Counted from the first letter of the stretch, positions 43,920-55,886 are shown. The stretch: 64,000 bases of DNA from Plecoglossus altivelis (GCA_036571765.1 BROE01000023.1:3493490-3557489); one strand, 5' to 3'. Notes: generated by a model from the letters alone, not told the origin. Numbers and translations: made by a program.

Positions 43920-44060
43920 AACTTACTTGGCGGTTGGATATCAGGTTTTTACCTCCAGCTTTATCTGTTCTCTGAAAGTGAGACGACTACAGCTGCAGAA
44001 CAGACAGGACAAGGTGTGTTCACGTAACTATAAAAGAAAAGCAGCCAGGAAATGAAACTA
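43920..44060 (-). promoter_or_regulatory. Interferon-type promoter and first exon
   Basis: A splice donor (CCGCCAA/GTAAGT, minus strand) near 43929 would end a noncoding first exon of the RNase L-like gene. Around it lie GGAAATGAAACT at 44048-44059 (exact EICE core GGAANNGAAA, ISRE-like), TTCTCTGAA at 43968-43976 (GAS/STAT consensus) and GAAAGTGAGA at 43974-43983 (IRF half-sites). The motifs are seen; regulation by interferon is inferred. Confidence 0.4.
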
Positions 44061-44737
44061 GAAGCATTCACCTTATATGGGCACGATCCTAGTTAGTCAC
44101 ATGACCCTCCTTTTGAATACTATGTTGGCCATTGTTTAGCTGAGCTGCAACTTGCAACTAAGCACGCATAGACAGTCTCCTTCGTTCAAGTCACCTGTCG
44201 AATTTTAGGAAGACGTATTCTGAGTTGCGTATTAGTTGCGTGAAGGTTGTAAGATTGACAGCTGGGTACAGTCATGGAATGAGGCAGGGGGCGTCCACAA
44301 CTTGACTTAACATGAGCCCCTCTGGGTTTGGGCCTGGGGACATCTGTACCCTTTGACCTTGACACTGTCATGTAAAGGATGTGAATGGATGCACCGCTGC
44401 AGTCTGTGGTGATAGTTGGCAGGTCAATAGAGAAACATGATCTGGTGATAATATGTACCGTACGATTCTATCATTGTAATGACATGATCACTGTAAAGCT
44501 GTTTGAAATATGATCCAATTATGTATAGTGTATTGCTAAAACATTATTTATGATCATTTATGAGTGTTATTTTGTTGAGAAACACTGCGTTAGGTGGACT
44601 TTTGAAGGAAATGATTTCCATCGATTGCCTAATCGAACCCATACACACACACACACGCACAGCGAAAGACAAGCAAAGTTAAGACCTGGAGCTGTTTAGT
44701 ATTGATGACAGACAACACAGAGTGTATCGAGGTCAAC

Positions 44738-46556
44738 ATGATACATCTGGTGACGTTCCTGTTCCTCGATCTGGCTCTTCTAAGTAAGTTTATCTTTTTT
44801 CACAGGGCAAGTGTATACGATGTCATCGCATATGGGTTGTTTTGAATTCCCAACAACGAATGTGAACTTTGTGCAGACATGTTTTTTCAGGCTGTTGCAA
44901 TACAGATTTTTATCATAACATTTCACAGTATCTTTGAAATGACACAATTACCCTTTAGTTTTGTATTGACTTTGCTGGAAATTAATGCTCTGATTTCATA
45001 AAACATAAACGTAGAAGGGCTTAAAGACCAAGACAGCATAGAAGGGGAGATCGTCATGTTCGGAGAGTTTTGCCTAAAGATCTCCGAAGGATCTCATTGG
45101 ACATCCCGTGGCCCATACGCCAAGCAACTGGTTACCTCAGAAGATCCCCCGAGACACAAACTAATCAAATATGTTTTTATGTGTTATGTATCTATTCCTT
45201 TAGTTATGTTGTTGGTCTTGTTGGGTCTAGAGGCTGTAATAAAAGTTTATCTAATGGACGGTGTTCACGTTTCACCAATGGATTAGAACGGTTGGCACTA
45301 TCTTGCTTTCTGTCTAAATAACATAGCATGGTGGGCTATGAATGTTAGGCTAAACTACATAGTCATGCTAGGCTATGTTTCTAGAAATAAGGCTAACAAA
45401 AAAGAGGCAAGTAAAGTGATCATTCTGACGTAATTCAAACGATGATTTTATTTTTATTTTTGGTTCAGAAACAAATGCTAAACACTTCAAAAGAGGAGGA
45501 CATTGTACCTGTGGTTGCAGTGCCTTATTTGGGTAAGTATGCTCTGATCAAACAAGCATTTTTTCTTTAATATTTCACACTGATACTGAAAGGAATTCAT
45601 GTTTTCACTGAGTGTTGGCAATAACAGTTCAGGAGGGTCTAAGGACAGGGGATGTTCTGGGATCGTTTGCATACAAACATAGAACAAAACATAGAACAAG
45701 AATCAACTGATGCCCTGCTGGTTGTCAATATCAACATCTGGCCTGCTGGACCTTCTTGTAACCAAACAGAGATTATGTGAGTCCTCTTTCTCTCCTTCTT
45801 TCTCTTTATGAGTGTGTGAGATAAAAAAGTGTTCTATTTCCTAGGGAAACGTTGGAAAATGGAAGTGAGGTGTGTGTCCGCCAGTCCTTACAACTTATGA
45901 AGCCGCTTTAGCCGCTTATGAAGCCGATTTAGTTCCAGTGTGACTATTTCAGTACTACGAATGATTCTATCGTATGCTAATGTAACTGTGGTGAATGCGG
46001 TAAACCCACTCTTCATTGTAAAGACTCACCACCAGCAGAAAGCAAACTTTTGGGTGGCTAGCTGGTTGGTATTTGTGCTCATAGGTGGGCGAACACGACT
46101 TTAAAAAAGGCGCCGTGTAAGAGATCGCAAATAAGCAACATTGACAGGCAACTTGAAAACAGCTGTTCCACTTAGATGTAGCCATTTTTTTAAATTCCAA
46201 CTCAATTCAAGGCACTTTAATGACACAGTATGTGGAAACTTACATTTAAACAATTACATTTTTCACTAACAACAAATACTCAACCAGACAGGAAAAAGGC
46301 CAACATACCACATTCTGACCCCGCAGCCATGGAGGAGCCCCCAGATGTGGCAGAGGATTACTCATGGGAGACTGAGCCCCAAGCCACCGCTCCGATGGAC
46401 CCACTGACCACAACCACGCTGCCCCCTGATCCAGCCCATCCAACCATGGTGGATCCACTGCAGCAACGTCCAGGCCTGCTCCAAGAACTGGAGGTATTTC
46501 TGGATATTCATCTGAAAACAAGTGGGTTCCACCCGACTTCCTTAAAGTCAGCTTGA
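44738..46556 (+). CDS. Novel single-pass membrane protein, five exons
   Basis: Five plus-strand exons join in frame with GT-AG borders: 44738-44783 (phase 1), 45015-45235 (phase 0), 45469-45532 (phase 1), 45695-45776 (phase 2), 46292-46556. They give 225 residues. The start MIHLVTFLFLDLALL looks like a short signal peptide. Residues 16-66 form a small exposed segment, and 68-87 (VFMCYVSIPLVMLLVLLGLE) is one membrane span. The tail of about 137 residues is acidic and Pro/Thr-rich, with tyrosines in VPYLEQ (YxxQ, the STAT3-docking form) and EDYSWE. I recognise no family. Agreement of phase across four introns supports a gene; the donor of exon 2 (GCT/GTAATA) is weak, and without it exon 2 would stop at 45286. 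It is head to head with the RNase L-like gene, about 700 bases from its presumed promoter. Confidence 0.45.
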
Positions 46557-47906
46557 AACCAGAGGGTTTTTAACACTATACGTTTCTATTTCAAGACAAC
46601 TGGTACCAAAAATGGATGGTAAATGTACACTCTCCGTCAAAGGTCTGGACACACCCTCCCATTCAAATCAATGGCCCAATGTGTTCAAACTTTGGACGGG
46701 TAGTATATGTCTTGCAGGGGCATAGGTGTGATCATAGGGACGTTTTGAAAACACCAAATGTCACACACACACAATATTTTTTGATCAGGAGACGTGTTCA
46801 GTACGTCTAGTTCAATCTAGTTATTGATCCGCCCACAATTCAAGATGATAAAACCTTTTATATGTTAACAACACAGATCAAAGTACATTGGTAAAAGTAA
46901 AGGCGCACTTTACTCTTAATTACCCCTATACGTTTTAGTATGTAAATGGAATTTGTCTACCGCTTTATCATTCTTATAGGCCTGGCAGAAACCAGTGTGA
47001 ATTTTGAACCACACAGTTAATACTGCCCTCCATACTTAGACCTGTTCCTGCAGGACACACTTTGATTGAGAAGAGGTGGATGGTTAATAGTGTTTGAAAC
47101 AACATTTGGAGGATATGTGTGGAGTTCCAAGTCAATCTACCAAGACTGCCTGACCCTGTGGCCCATGGATCCTGGCAACACATTGAGTTGATTCCCTCCA
47201 AATTCTGCCCAGTTCAACTTCTGCGAGTGCCTGCCTCCTCCACCACCAGCATTAAACAACCACGCAAACCTCCCTAAACAAGGGGGGGGGGGGGGTGGGG
47301 GTTAGGTAGAAGGAACGACAATAAAACATAGACCTGTCAGACCTGTCTTTTCGCCTCTCATTTTTGAACAGGGCTCAAACCTGCATATATTTACAAGTAC
47401 TGTATATCGTTATGTTGTTTATAGTGCATACGCTTATGGTCGTTCAGATTTGTCCCTCTTTGATGTTTAATAATGAAGGCTTGTCTGTTTGTTTACTGCT
47501 CAGAGTAACCCTTGTGGATGGGATGAGGGGGTGTGTTGATCCTGCAGAACATTGGGTGGCCAGCGCACTGGAGAGGATTGTAGGACTAGACATCCAGTCC
47601 CCATAAGCAACAACAACATAGTTGAACCCATGTGTCACTAAATCCTGCTACACAACGGATTAGCTCTCTGTGTTGGTTGATGAGTCTTTACCATTGCTGA
47701 TATTGTTATCGCTGATTTTGCCTGCAGCATGAAAGTGAGAGAACGACAGTGATTATCATCAAAGGTGTGTTTAAGGAACGATAGTCCACTTACTCGATCA
47801 TGTAAATCTCAACTTGACAGAACTGAAAGAACCCGACGTTTTTATGTGCAACATCCCCATCTGTTGTCTATTAAAGGGAAGAGTCTCGTTTCACTTTCAT
47901 CAAACA
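46557..47906. other. Spacer before the CCDC96 3' end
   Basis: A possible AATAAA for the upstream plus-strand gene lies at 47320-47325, next to a G-rich run at 47282-47300. No other coding signal is seen. Confidence 0.45.
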
Positions 47907-47912
47907 TTTATT
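47907..47912 (-). terminator. Likely polyadenylation signal of CCDC96
   Basis: AATAAA on the minus strand, about 330 bases past the CCDC96 stop codon. Confidence 0.45.
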
Positions 47913-48074
47913 GTAATTCCTATTCCTATTGCATAGTGCAAACGAGAACAATTGAAGCTTGCATCAACACTTTCATGTATAAAATATTTGTTATTACTTA
48001 TTGTGTATTGATATCGATATATGCGATGTGTTTTGTTTTTATATCTGTCTGTATGGGTAATGCATGGTTGATCT

Positions 48075-48160
48075 GTGTGCTCCTATGTGTGTCCCTATGT
48101 GTGTCCCTATGTGTGTCCCTATGTGTGTCCCTATGTGTGTCCCTATGTGTGTGTACCTGT
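48075..48160. repeat. 12-bp repeat TGTGTGTCCCTA, about 6 copies
   Basis: A short tandem array in the presumed CCDC96 3'UTR. Confidence 0.85.
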
Positions 48161-48238
48161 ATTTGTGTGTGTGTTCCTGTGACTGTGCGTACCCATGTGT
48201 GCGTGTGTACCTATGCGTGTGTGTGTGGCTGGCTCTCC

Positions 48239-50402
48239 TCACTGCGACTGAGGCTTGGTCTGCTCCAGCTTCTTCTTGACACCAGCACACTTCAGGATGA
48301 GCTCCGCGTGTCGGCGCTTCAGCCTCTCCAGCCTCTCCTCCAGGCCGTCGGAGGCGTCCACCTTCTCCTCAAAGTCCCTCAGCAGGGTCTGGTTCCCCAG
48401 CAGGCCGCTGCGCTGACGCAGCCTCAGGTTGTCCGTGCGGAGGCCGTCGCGGGCTTGCTTGGTCCGGGTGAGAACGTCCCGTCTGCAGGCTAACACTGCC
48501 TCCACGTCAGCCTGCTGAGTCCGCTTGGAGAGGTTCTCCGTCTGGACAAACTGGAGCTTCTCCTTGACGTGGGTCAGAACCTGGTGGAACCAGTGGAAAC
48601 AGTTTAGCACAGCCTAGAGAGAGGTCAAAAACCAACAAGGAAAGAGAATATTTGAGTTGAGTAGAGTAAAAAGACATGTTTCGTTTTTGGTGACAATTTA
48701 TCCTTGCTCGAAGGCTTCATGGCAACCACTTTAGAAGGTATCAAACTTGGCTTCCGCAAGTTCAAACCTTCGACTAATTTGTGGCCACCAGCAATATACC
48801 TGCACTGTGTTGGTGATCTTCTTGCGTAGCTTCAGCAGCTCCTCATTGCGCTCCTCGATCTTCTCATTGTACGTCTGGTTCTCGATCTTCAACTGCTCAA
48901 AGTCTATGAGGTGGAGCCCTTCGGCCAGCTCCTCCTTAGCGCGCAGCGTGGCCTCGAACTTCTTGATCTTGTTCTTCAGCTTGATGTTCTCCAGGCGCAC
49001 GCGCACCAGCTCGTTCTCCCGGCGCTGCTCGGCCGCCTGGATCTGCTCCACCTCCGCCTGCGCCGCCTGCTTCCCCAGGCGCCTGCTCAGGGTCGCTACG
49101 GCGACGTCGCGCTTCAACACCATGAAGCTTTGCCACTCGCTCTCCACCTGAAAACAACGGGGGTGGTGAAATCGTCCCTTTGTTACTCACGAACGCCTGT
49201 GATGGTGCCTTACTTAAGGACCCAACGATGAGTTAAGTGGGAACTAAAACCAGACAACACAGGCTACAACACCTGCAAGGTTAGTCGAAGCCTTGAAATT
49301 CAAACCTAGTAACTATACCTGTAGTTTGGCTGATGCTCTCTACCCTCTAATCCATTCTAACCTGACATTGCCAGTTTGTTACACTGAACTATCCGGGAAG
49401 TTGTCCTCGGTAACTGTTTGGAAAAGGGTAGATATTCAGCAGATGATTATATGAACCATCTGTTTATTACAGTGAGTATTACAGGTGATAGGGCTACTTC
49501 TTCCACCCTCATAACATGAGGCTTGGCAAGATGGATTCTCCATTGGCTTTGACCTCCCAAATCCAGCTGTCTGGCGAGGTTAAATCCATTCTTACCTGAG
49601 TCAGCTTTTCTTGGACCTGCAGCTTCAAGTCCTCTGCCTGGAGTCGCGCGGCCTCAGATTCACGCTGGAGCTGCAACTTGAGGTCTTCCATCATGGCCAT
49701 GTACTTCTGGTAACGCTGCTCCTGGTCCAACGCAGCCTTCTCCTTCTGCATATCATCCCCGGTCTTCTTTCGCATGAACTCCGCCAGCTTCGTCTGCAGC
49801 TGGCAGTCCAGCTGGCTCAGCTTCTCGTTCTCCTTCTGGAGCTCGTGGAGAAGGTTCACGTGCTCTTTGTAGTTGATCCTGGAGTCCGTTTCCTCCGCTG
49901 GCGGGGGCCGCTCCTCCGTATTCTCATTTTGCGGCTCCGGGCTGCAGCTCTCGCTCTTCGGCGTCCCTAGCTCCAGTTGGACGGTGCTGTGGTCGCTGTT
50001 GTCGTCTCGCTCCACCTCAAGGATGACGCTCCCCTCACGGGAGAGGGGTTTCCCGTCGAGGTCCGTCGTCTCCGGGCCGTCGCCCTCGTCGAACGCCAGG
50101 CTGGTGGGCGGGTCAGCCTCCGCGGATGCCTCGTCTCCGGCGCACTCTCCAGCCTCAGGTGTGTCTCCTGCCACGCCTGTCTCAGCCAGGGCCTCCACTG
50201 ACGCTTCTTCATCAGCCTCTTCTGTTTTCTGAACAGGGGTTTCATCTTCTGCATTTTCAGCACTGGCATCAGGAGAAGGAGACAGGTAATTTTCTGATGT
50301 CTCATTGGCTTGTGTTTCCTGAATTGGCTCGTCATTATTCAAGTCTGTGTTTTCAACTGCAAGGCTTAGGTCACTTTCACTTTGCTCTGGCAGTTCATCC
50401 AT
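48239..50402 (-). CDS. CCDC96: CCDC96 ciliary coiled-coil protein, 3 exons
   Basis: Exons 49596-50402, 48800-49147 and 48239-48580 join in frame to 498 residues; human is about 555 aa. The start MDELPEQSESD opens an acidic low-complexity region (about 1-175), followed by a continuous coiled coil (about 185-498). That region includes INYKEHVNLLHELQKENEKL, VESEWQSFMVLKRDVAV, LIDFEQLKIENQTYNEKIEE and a basic end with LILKCAGVKKKLE. This is the family's conserved CCDC96/CCDC113-type region. The CCDC96-CCDC113 complex acts in motile cilia near radial spoke 3 and the nexin-dynein regulatory complex, and at centriolar satellites. Its start codon is 362 bases from that of TADA2B on the opposite strand, the same arrangement as in human, so the two share a promoter region. 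Confidence 0.93.
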
Positions 50403-50764
50403 GGAACCAGCTTGTTATCTAAGCTTTTCGAATTATAATTGAGTCAGTTTAAATGGCTAAATATAGTCTTATTGAACAGTATATGTAAACCCTCCCATTA
50501 CATTCTTGAAATTTCCAGTCTTTCTATAATAAAACACGGTGATGAAAACCTACTGCTTTAACTTCGAAACAGTCTGTAACGTTCGTCAATGAAAGCCATC
50601 GGTGTTATGAGTTGTCCTGGAAACTGGTGTGTCAGCCAATCGCAGCCGGTTGCGAATGGCTCATTAATATTAATGAGACGCAGTACTCTGACCGGAGATA
50701 CACCAGTACGCATGCCCCCCTCCAGCGGCTGTGCTGCGTCCAACAACAACCAGGATTCAGCAAC
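50403..50764. promoter_or_regulatory. Bidirectional CCDC96/TADA2B promoter
   Basis: The 362-base interval between divergent start codons must hold both promoters. It has a CCAAT box at 50636-50640 and a degenerate X-box, GTTGTCCTGGAAAC, at 50611-50624 (two mismatches to the RFX consensus), which would suit a ciliary gene. No TATA box is clear. Confidence 0.55.
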
Positions 50765-52652
50765 ATGGCCGATCTAGGGAAGAAGTACTGTGTGAACTGT
50801 CTTGCAGATGTTACAAATCTGCGGCTTCGGTGCACAGACTGTCCGGACATCGAATTATGTCCGGAGTGCTTCTCAGCGGGTGCAGAAATTGGTAATCATC
50901 GGCGATGGCACAGTTATCAGCACGTCGACGGCGGGCGCTTTCCCCTTTGGGGTCCCGAAGCGGAGGGAGGATGGACTAGCAGGGAAGAGCAGTCGCTACT
51001 CGATGCGATCGAGCAATATGGATTTGGAAACTGGGTATTTCACTTTTTACCGATATCTTCAAACTTGCAATTGCAAAACGTGTGTTATTATTGTGGATAC
51101 GCTAAACACTCCTACCTAAAACGTTGCATAATCAACCCGGAAACGAAACGGGGCTGCAACTTTACAAACTAACTGGGCTACTGTCCCGGTTGAGTTCGCA
51201 AGAGTTGATAACATCGATATCAGAACTGCACGCTTGCTGCATTTACGACAGCAAAGAAGCTTGGCTACTTTAATTATGCGTGCAATGAATGCAAAATAAA
51301 ATATGAAGTTGAATATTTATTCTTACAAGGGCCTAACCCGCTCAACGTTTCATTGGCGGAGTAGCATGTAACAATGTTGTTGAAACGTTGTGTCCCTTCC
51401 AACATGTTGGCGTACGTGTATTTTTCTCCAGGAGGATATGGCGACCAACGTGGTGGCGTCCCGGACACCCCAGGAAGTCATGGATCACTATGTCAACATG
51501 TACATCCACGGTAACCTGGGTAAAGCCTGCATCCCAGACAGCATCCCCAACCGGGTGACGGACCACACCTGCCCCAGCGGTGGCCCCCTGTCGCCCAGCC
51601 TCACCACCCCCCTACCCCCCTTGGACGTCACTCTGGCCGAGCAGCAACAACTGGGCTACATGCCTCTCCGGGACGACTATGAGATCGAGTATGACCAGGA
51701 GGCTGAGAAGCTGATCAGTGGGCTGTCGGTGAATTACGACGACGAAGACGTCGAGATTGAGATGAAACGTGCCCACGTCGACATGTACGTCCGCAAGCTC
51801 CGGGAGAGACAGCGCCGCAAGAACGTCGCTCGGGACTACAACCTTGTGCCCGTCTTCCTCGGCCGCGACAAGAAGGAAAAGGAGAAGGACAAACCGGGGA
51901 TTATGGGGGTTGTAGGCGGTGGAGGAGCGGGGACGGGAGCTGTCGGGACCGTGGGTGGCACGGCGGCCTCCGCGGTTCCAGCGGTCACAGCAGGGTCAGG
52001 GGCGGTGCCGAACACGCCCAAGCGCAAGATCACCAAGGAGGAGAAGGAGCAGCGCGTACGCCTGCGGGCACTCTGCCAGTTCATGGCCCAGCGAGAGTTC
52101 GAAGACTTCTTCGACAACATGCACAAGGAGCGTGTGCTGCGGGCCAAGGTGCGGGAGCTGCAGCGCTACCGCCGCAACGGAATCACGCGTCTGGAGGAGT
52201 CCACAGAATACGAAGCCTCGCGCCACAAACGGGAGAAGCGCAAGGAGAACAAGAGTGTGACCACTTCCAAGCGGGGCGGGGGGGCCAGCGGGGGGCTTGG
52301 TTCTGGGGCCGGGCTGGGAGGCGGGCTGGGGGGGCTCGGAGGAGGAGGCGGCGGGGCAGGAGGGGTGGGCGGCAGCATTAAGGAGGAAGGCAAAGATGGC
52401 GAGTTTGCGGCCATCGAGAATCTTCCAGGCTTCGAGCTGCTGTCTGACCGGGAAAAGGTACTGTGTAACTCGCTCAACCTCAGTCCCACACGCTACCTGA
52501 CCGTCAAGACTATCATCATCAAAGACCACCTCCAGAAACGCCAGGGCATCCCCTCTAAGAGCCGGCTGCCCAGCTACCTCGACAAGGTCCTCAAGAAACG
52601 CATCCTCAGCTTCCTCACGGAGAGTGGCTGGATATCTCGGGATACATCGTAA
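50765..52652 (+). CDS. TADA2B: TADA2B, SAGA coactivator adaptor, 2 exons
   Basis: Exons 50765-51034 and 51432-52652 give 496 residues; human is 420. TADA2B belongs to the histone acetyltransferase module of SAGA with GCN5/PCAF, TADA3 and SGF29, in the nucleus. It has a ZZ zinc finger (about 4-55, Cys pairs CVNC, CTDC, CPEC), a SANT domain (about 68-120, GGWTSREEQSLLDAIEQYG), the conserved central part (CIPDSIPNRVTDHTCPSGGP, YMPLRDDYEIEYDQEAE) and a C-terminal SWIRM domain (about 415-496, ending ESGWISRDTS). The extra length lies in two Gly/Ala-rich inserts at about 243-286 and 371-406. The start is fixed by family homology, although the frame stays open upstream to about 50612. The 3'UTR is long, to about 55.5 kb. 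Confidence 0.96.
51888..52019 (+). repeat. Gly/Ala/Val-rich insert in TADA2B
   Basis: About 44 codons of G, A, V and T between KKEKEKD and KRKITKEEKE, which are adjacent or nearly so in human TADA2B as I recall it. Confidence 0.7.
52275..52376 (+). repeat. Poly-Gly insert in TADA2B
   Basis: About 34 codons, mostly glycine, between TTSKR and IKEEGKDGEFA. Very GC-rich DNA (GGN repeats). Confidence 0.8.
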
Positions 52653-55520
52653 CAACGCACTGTCATTAACTCTTGTTTTGTGATTGGTTACCGTGTGGCT
52701 TTTTTCCCCCCAGGCGGACCAAACTACCCGATACTTTTGCCTAATCTTGTCCGACGCCCTTCGCAGAACGTTTTTGTGCATATGTATATTTCAAAGAAAA
52801 TATGGATTTCCCCCCCCGACTAAAGTTTTTTTAATACACTTTACAAGAGTAATGGAACAAATGTAGGCTCTATTTTTGCATTTCAATCGTAAGAGTCCAT
52901 AGCATAGTTATATTTGTATGGCCAAGGTTGGCAGGACAGTGTCTCAGCTTCACAGAAGAGGCACTTAACAAAAAAATGACACTGTGTTTTAACCCATACA
53001 AGGTGTACTTACACGTTTCTCAAAGCTGTCTTTTGAGTCGATTCTAAACAGCAATACAATCACTGTTCCTGAAGGAGAGGGAAGAGTTGAAGTCTAAGCT
53101 CACGGATCAGTATTTGGCAGCTATCAGCCCACCACTTATTTGTCCAGTTCACTCTCTGTACCTGTACAGTACATACACCTGGACATATGGACAGGTCTCA
53201 CATTCACTTCCCATTTGCTCAACTTCATGTATGTTCTCCATCATTAATCCCTCACCTGTATAAAGCAAGAGAGATGCTCTCGTGTTTACATGGGAACGAA
53301 CCTTTCGGTGCAAGTCTGATGATATGTTTTCTCTTTGCCAAACAAGCATGTCTATTCTACTGTTTTCTAACCCCTGCTAGAGGTTACAGTACATTTACCT
53401 GCCTTGCGTTCCAGTGTTATTAGAAAACAGCATTGGTCTGCTCGAACAAATATTCGTTGTTGAAGGAACGTGCTGGGACTGTTGACTATTCTGTTCTTGC
53501 CTGCTGCTTCCTGTTCGGTTTAGTTTGCCTGTTGTACGAGTGGTATTTCGTTAGCTATTTGAATTTTCAACAAACTACTATCTTTTTCAAGAAAAGTCAT
53601 TTTTTTGGGTTGCATGTTCGTTAACACAGTATCAGTTACTTGGGTGTATTATATGGCATTATAGTGAGAAAATTCGAGTGTTTCTCGGAGGAAAGGGGAG
53701 ACTGAGTACGTAGAGGGATCCAGCAGAAATAGCAAACCGCACGCATAGTCGGGCTCCCATTAACACCTATAAGCATCTGTTTGAAAACTAGGATGTGTAT
53801 GCGAGTTGGTTGAATGGAACCAGTTTAAGGTGTGGTGACCTTTTGATATTGTGCTGATCGCGAATGCAAAATACCTCCAAAGCAGGTAAACACATTAGAC
53901 AACCAAATGTTGAAAAAAAAATTGGAACCGAAAAAAATAAGAACACTACCTCTAATTCAACTCCTGTCCAAAACTGCCTTATTTACGGTCGAGCATACAT
54001 CTCCTTATTTCTTTTACAAGCAAGTCTTGTTGCTGTGCAGACCGAAGAGGCTTCCAATTCCCTCTCGCTTTCCTCCACTGTGGGCTCTCTGTGACTCGAA
54101 GAAGTGAGGAGCTCCGTTGAAATGTAAATTGAAGTTCCTGAAAGGGGGTCTGTTGACATGGAGGAGCGAAGGCCCAACATTAGGACACGGGCCAACGAAG
54201 AGAGGATGGAAGTAGCAGTGTGTTCGAAGGCCTTCGCTTTATTAATAGCTATCAAAGTCTTTACAAGTCAGGCTTTTTGACAATTAAGAGGGTTTCCTTT
54301 ATAGCTAAAGGTCACGTCTTGATAATCCCAATCCTTCCTGTTGTATTGGAGACCTTGCTGAAATTATTAGTTATTAGTTCATTACTTCTTCGTTGGTCCG
54401 GTGGTTTATCCTTCTCAAACTGACTGCCCTAGAGTTTTGAGAAGGAGGAAAACTATCAAGCTGATGTTTAGAAGGGTAACAAAACTTGTCTCTCCGGGGA
54501 ATCCTCTACGGTGAAGGTGTCATGGGTTTGGATTGGTGTGGTCTGGAGTATGTGAGAGCAGCCCAGTATATAGACTGCCAGTTTCTATGACTTCTGTTCA
54601 TCAGTCTACAGTTAACAGGACTGATTTGGAAATAAACAATGGTCTTCTCTCCTTTCATTATTTCACCGTTTGACCCAAAGTCTACAGTTTGTCATATCTG
54701 CTTTTTTCTAAAGAATGGCTTGCTCTCCCTGCACCCTGCTTGTACTATTCAGGGTATGCCATCTCGTGCCAAACGACTTCACCAACTGCATGGTCCAAAC
54801 CTGATGACTGACGAGTTCGATAGTTATACACTCTCAAAGTTCAGCTCTTCCTCTCCATTAATAGTTAGTTCTACATAGCGCTTTTTAAGGTATACGTGTT
54901 CTCTAGTTTGCGGTTGGCTTGACTGTGTTATTCATTTCTGTTCATTTCAGATATCCAGCTGTAGTTTCAGGTTGTCATAATATTCTTTAGTTCTAAACTG
55001 AAAAAAAAGCTCTTCGTCAACATACTGGAATGCGCGTTTGTGTATTTGTTTGCATGTGTTTTCCAAGTGTTTAGAAAATGGCTTGCAAATGGTGTGTAAC
55101 TGACAAAATATCTACATTGAACATGTTTTTAGATTTGACTTTTACATGGGGGGGAGGGGGATTTCTATATTTTATTTCAGTGGGAAATATTGCTTAAAAT
55201 ATTTTACCAAATGTACATACTTTTTGTAAGATAAATCGAAAGGAACGTATAATTACCTGTGAAATGTACAGTATTTTATTTCAAGAACATTTTTTTTAAA
55301 CTTTTGTATTAAAAGAATTGAACGTCTAGCAATCATTCTAAAAGCCTTGGGTGTTCATCAACCAGCATGCTGTTCATGTATATCAGTTGTGTGCTTAGGA
55401 ATCAAACCAAGAAGTGGTTTAGTCAAAACTGTTCAAAGGCTTTTTGTTTTTTTCCATTTTGTAGTTGCACAAGACATGGAGTGTTAATTAATGTTCTGTA
55501 ATAAAGTGCTATACTTTGTC
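52653..55520 (+). other. TADA2B 3'UTR (presumed)
   Basis: AT-rich sequence follows the stop codon with no further coding signal. Candidate AATAAA signals are at 54631-54636 and 55500-55505. The latter gives a 2.85-kb 3'UTR. Confidence 0.5.
55500..55505 (+). terminator. Possible distal polyadenylation signal of TADA2B
   Basis: AATAAA, plus strand, at the end of the AT-rich presumed 3'UTR. Confidence 0.45.
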
Positions 55521-55880
55521 ATTCCAAGCCTCCAAATCACATTTATCTGGATTGAATGTGTTGAGGGGATTCATATTTGAATAATATTTATCTTTAAACC
55601 ACTCATTCTACACAGTTCTAGTTACAGCATGAGTGGACGTGTCAAAATGTACAACAGTAGCATGAAACAGACCCCCAAAAAAGACTAGTTGTCAGTTAAT
55701 ATATTTATTAAGATTCTGCGACCTTAGATGTGACATCCGCCCACAGACTCGCATGTAGCGTTCGATTCAAAATGTTTTATGAACGACCAAAGTCTTGTGG
55801 TATCAAAATACCAAGGCGCCTTTCAAACCCAGACATGGGAGATAGGGAAGGTTTACTGCAGGTATTACATTTGTGATTCT

Positions 55881-55886
55881 TTTATT
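55881..55886 (-). terminator. Possible polyadenylation signal of GRPEL1
   Basis: AATAAA on the minus strand, about 610 bases past the GRPEL1 stop codon and less than 400 bases from the distal TADA2B signal. Confidence 0.4.

Noticed and set aside
47765..48493. 242-codon plus-strand frame over the CCDC96 3' end
   Set aside because: It includes the 12-bp repeat and the antisense of CCDC96 exon 3, and has no family match.
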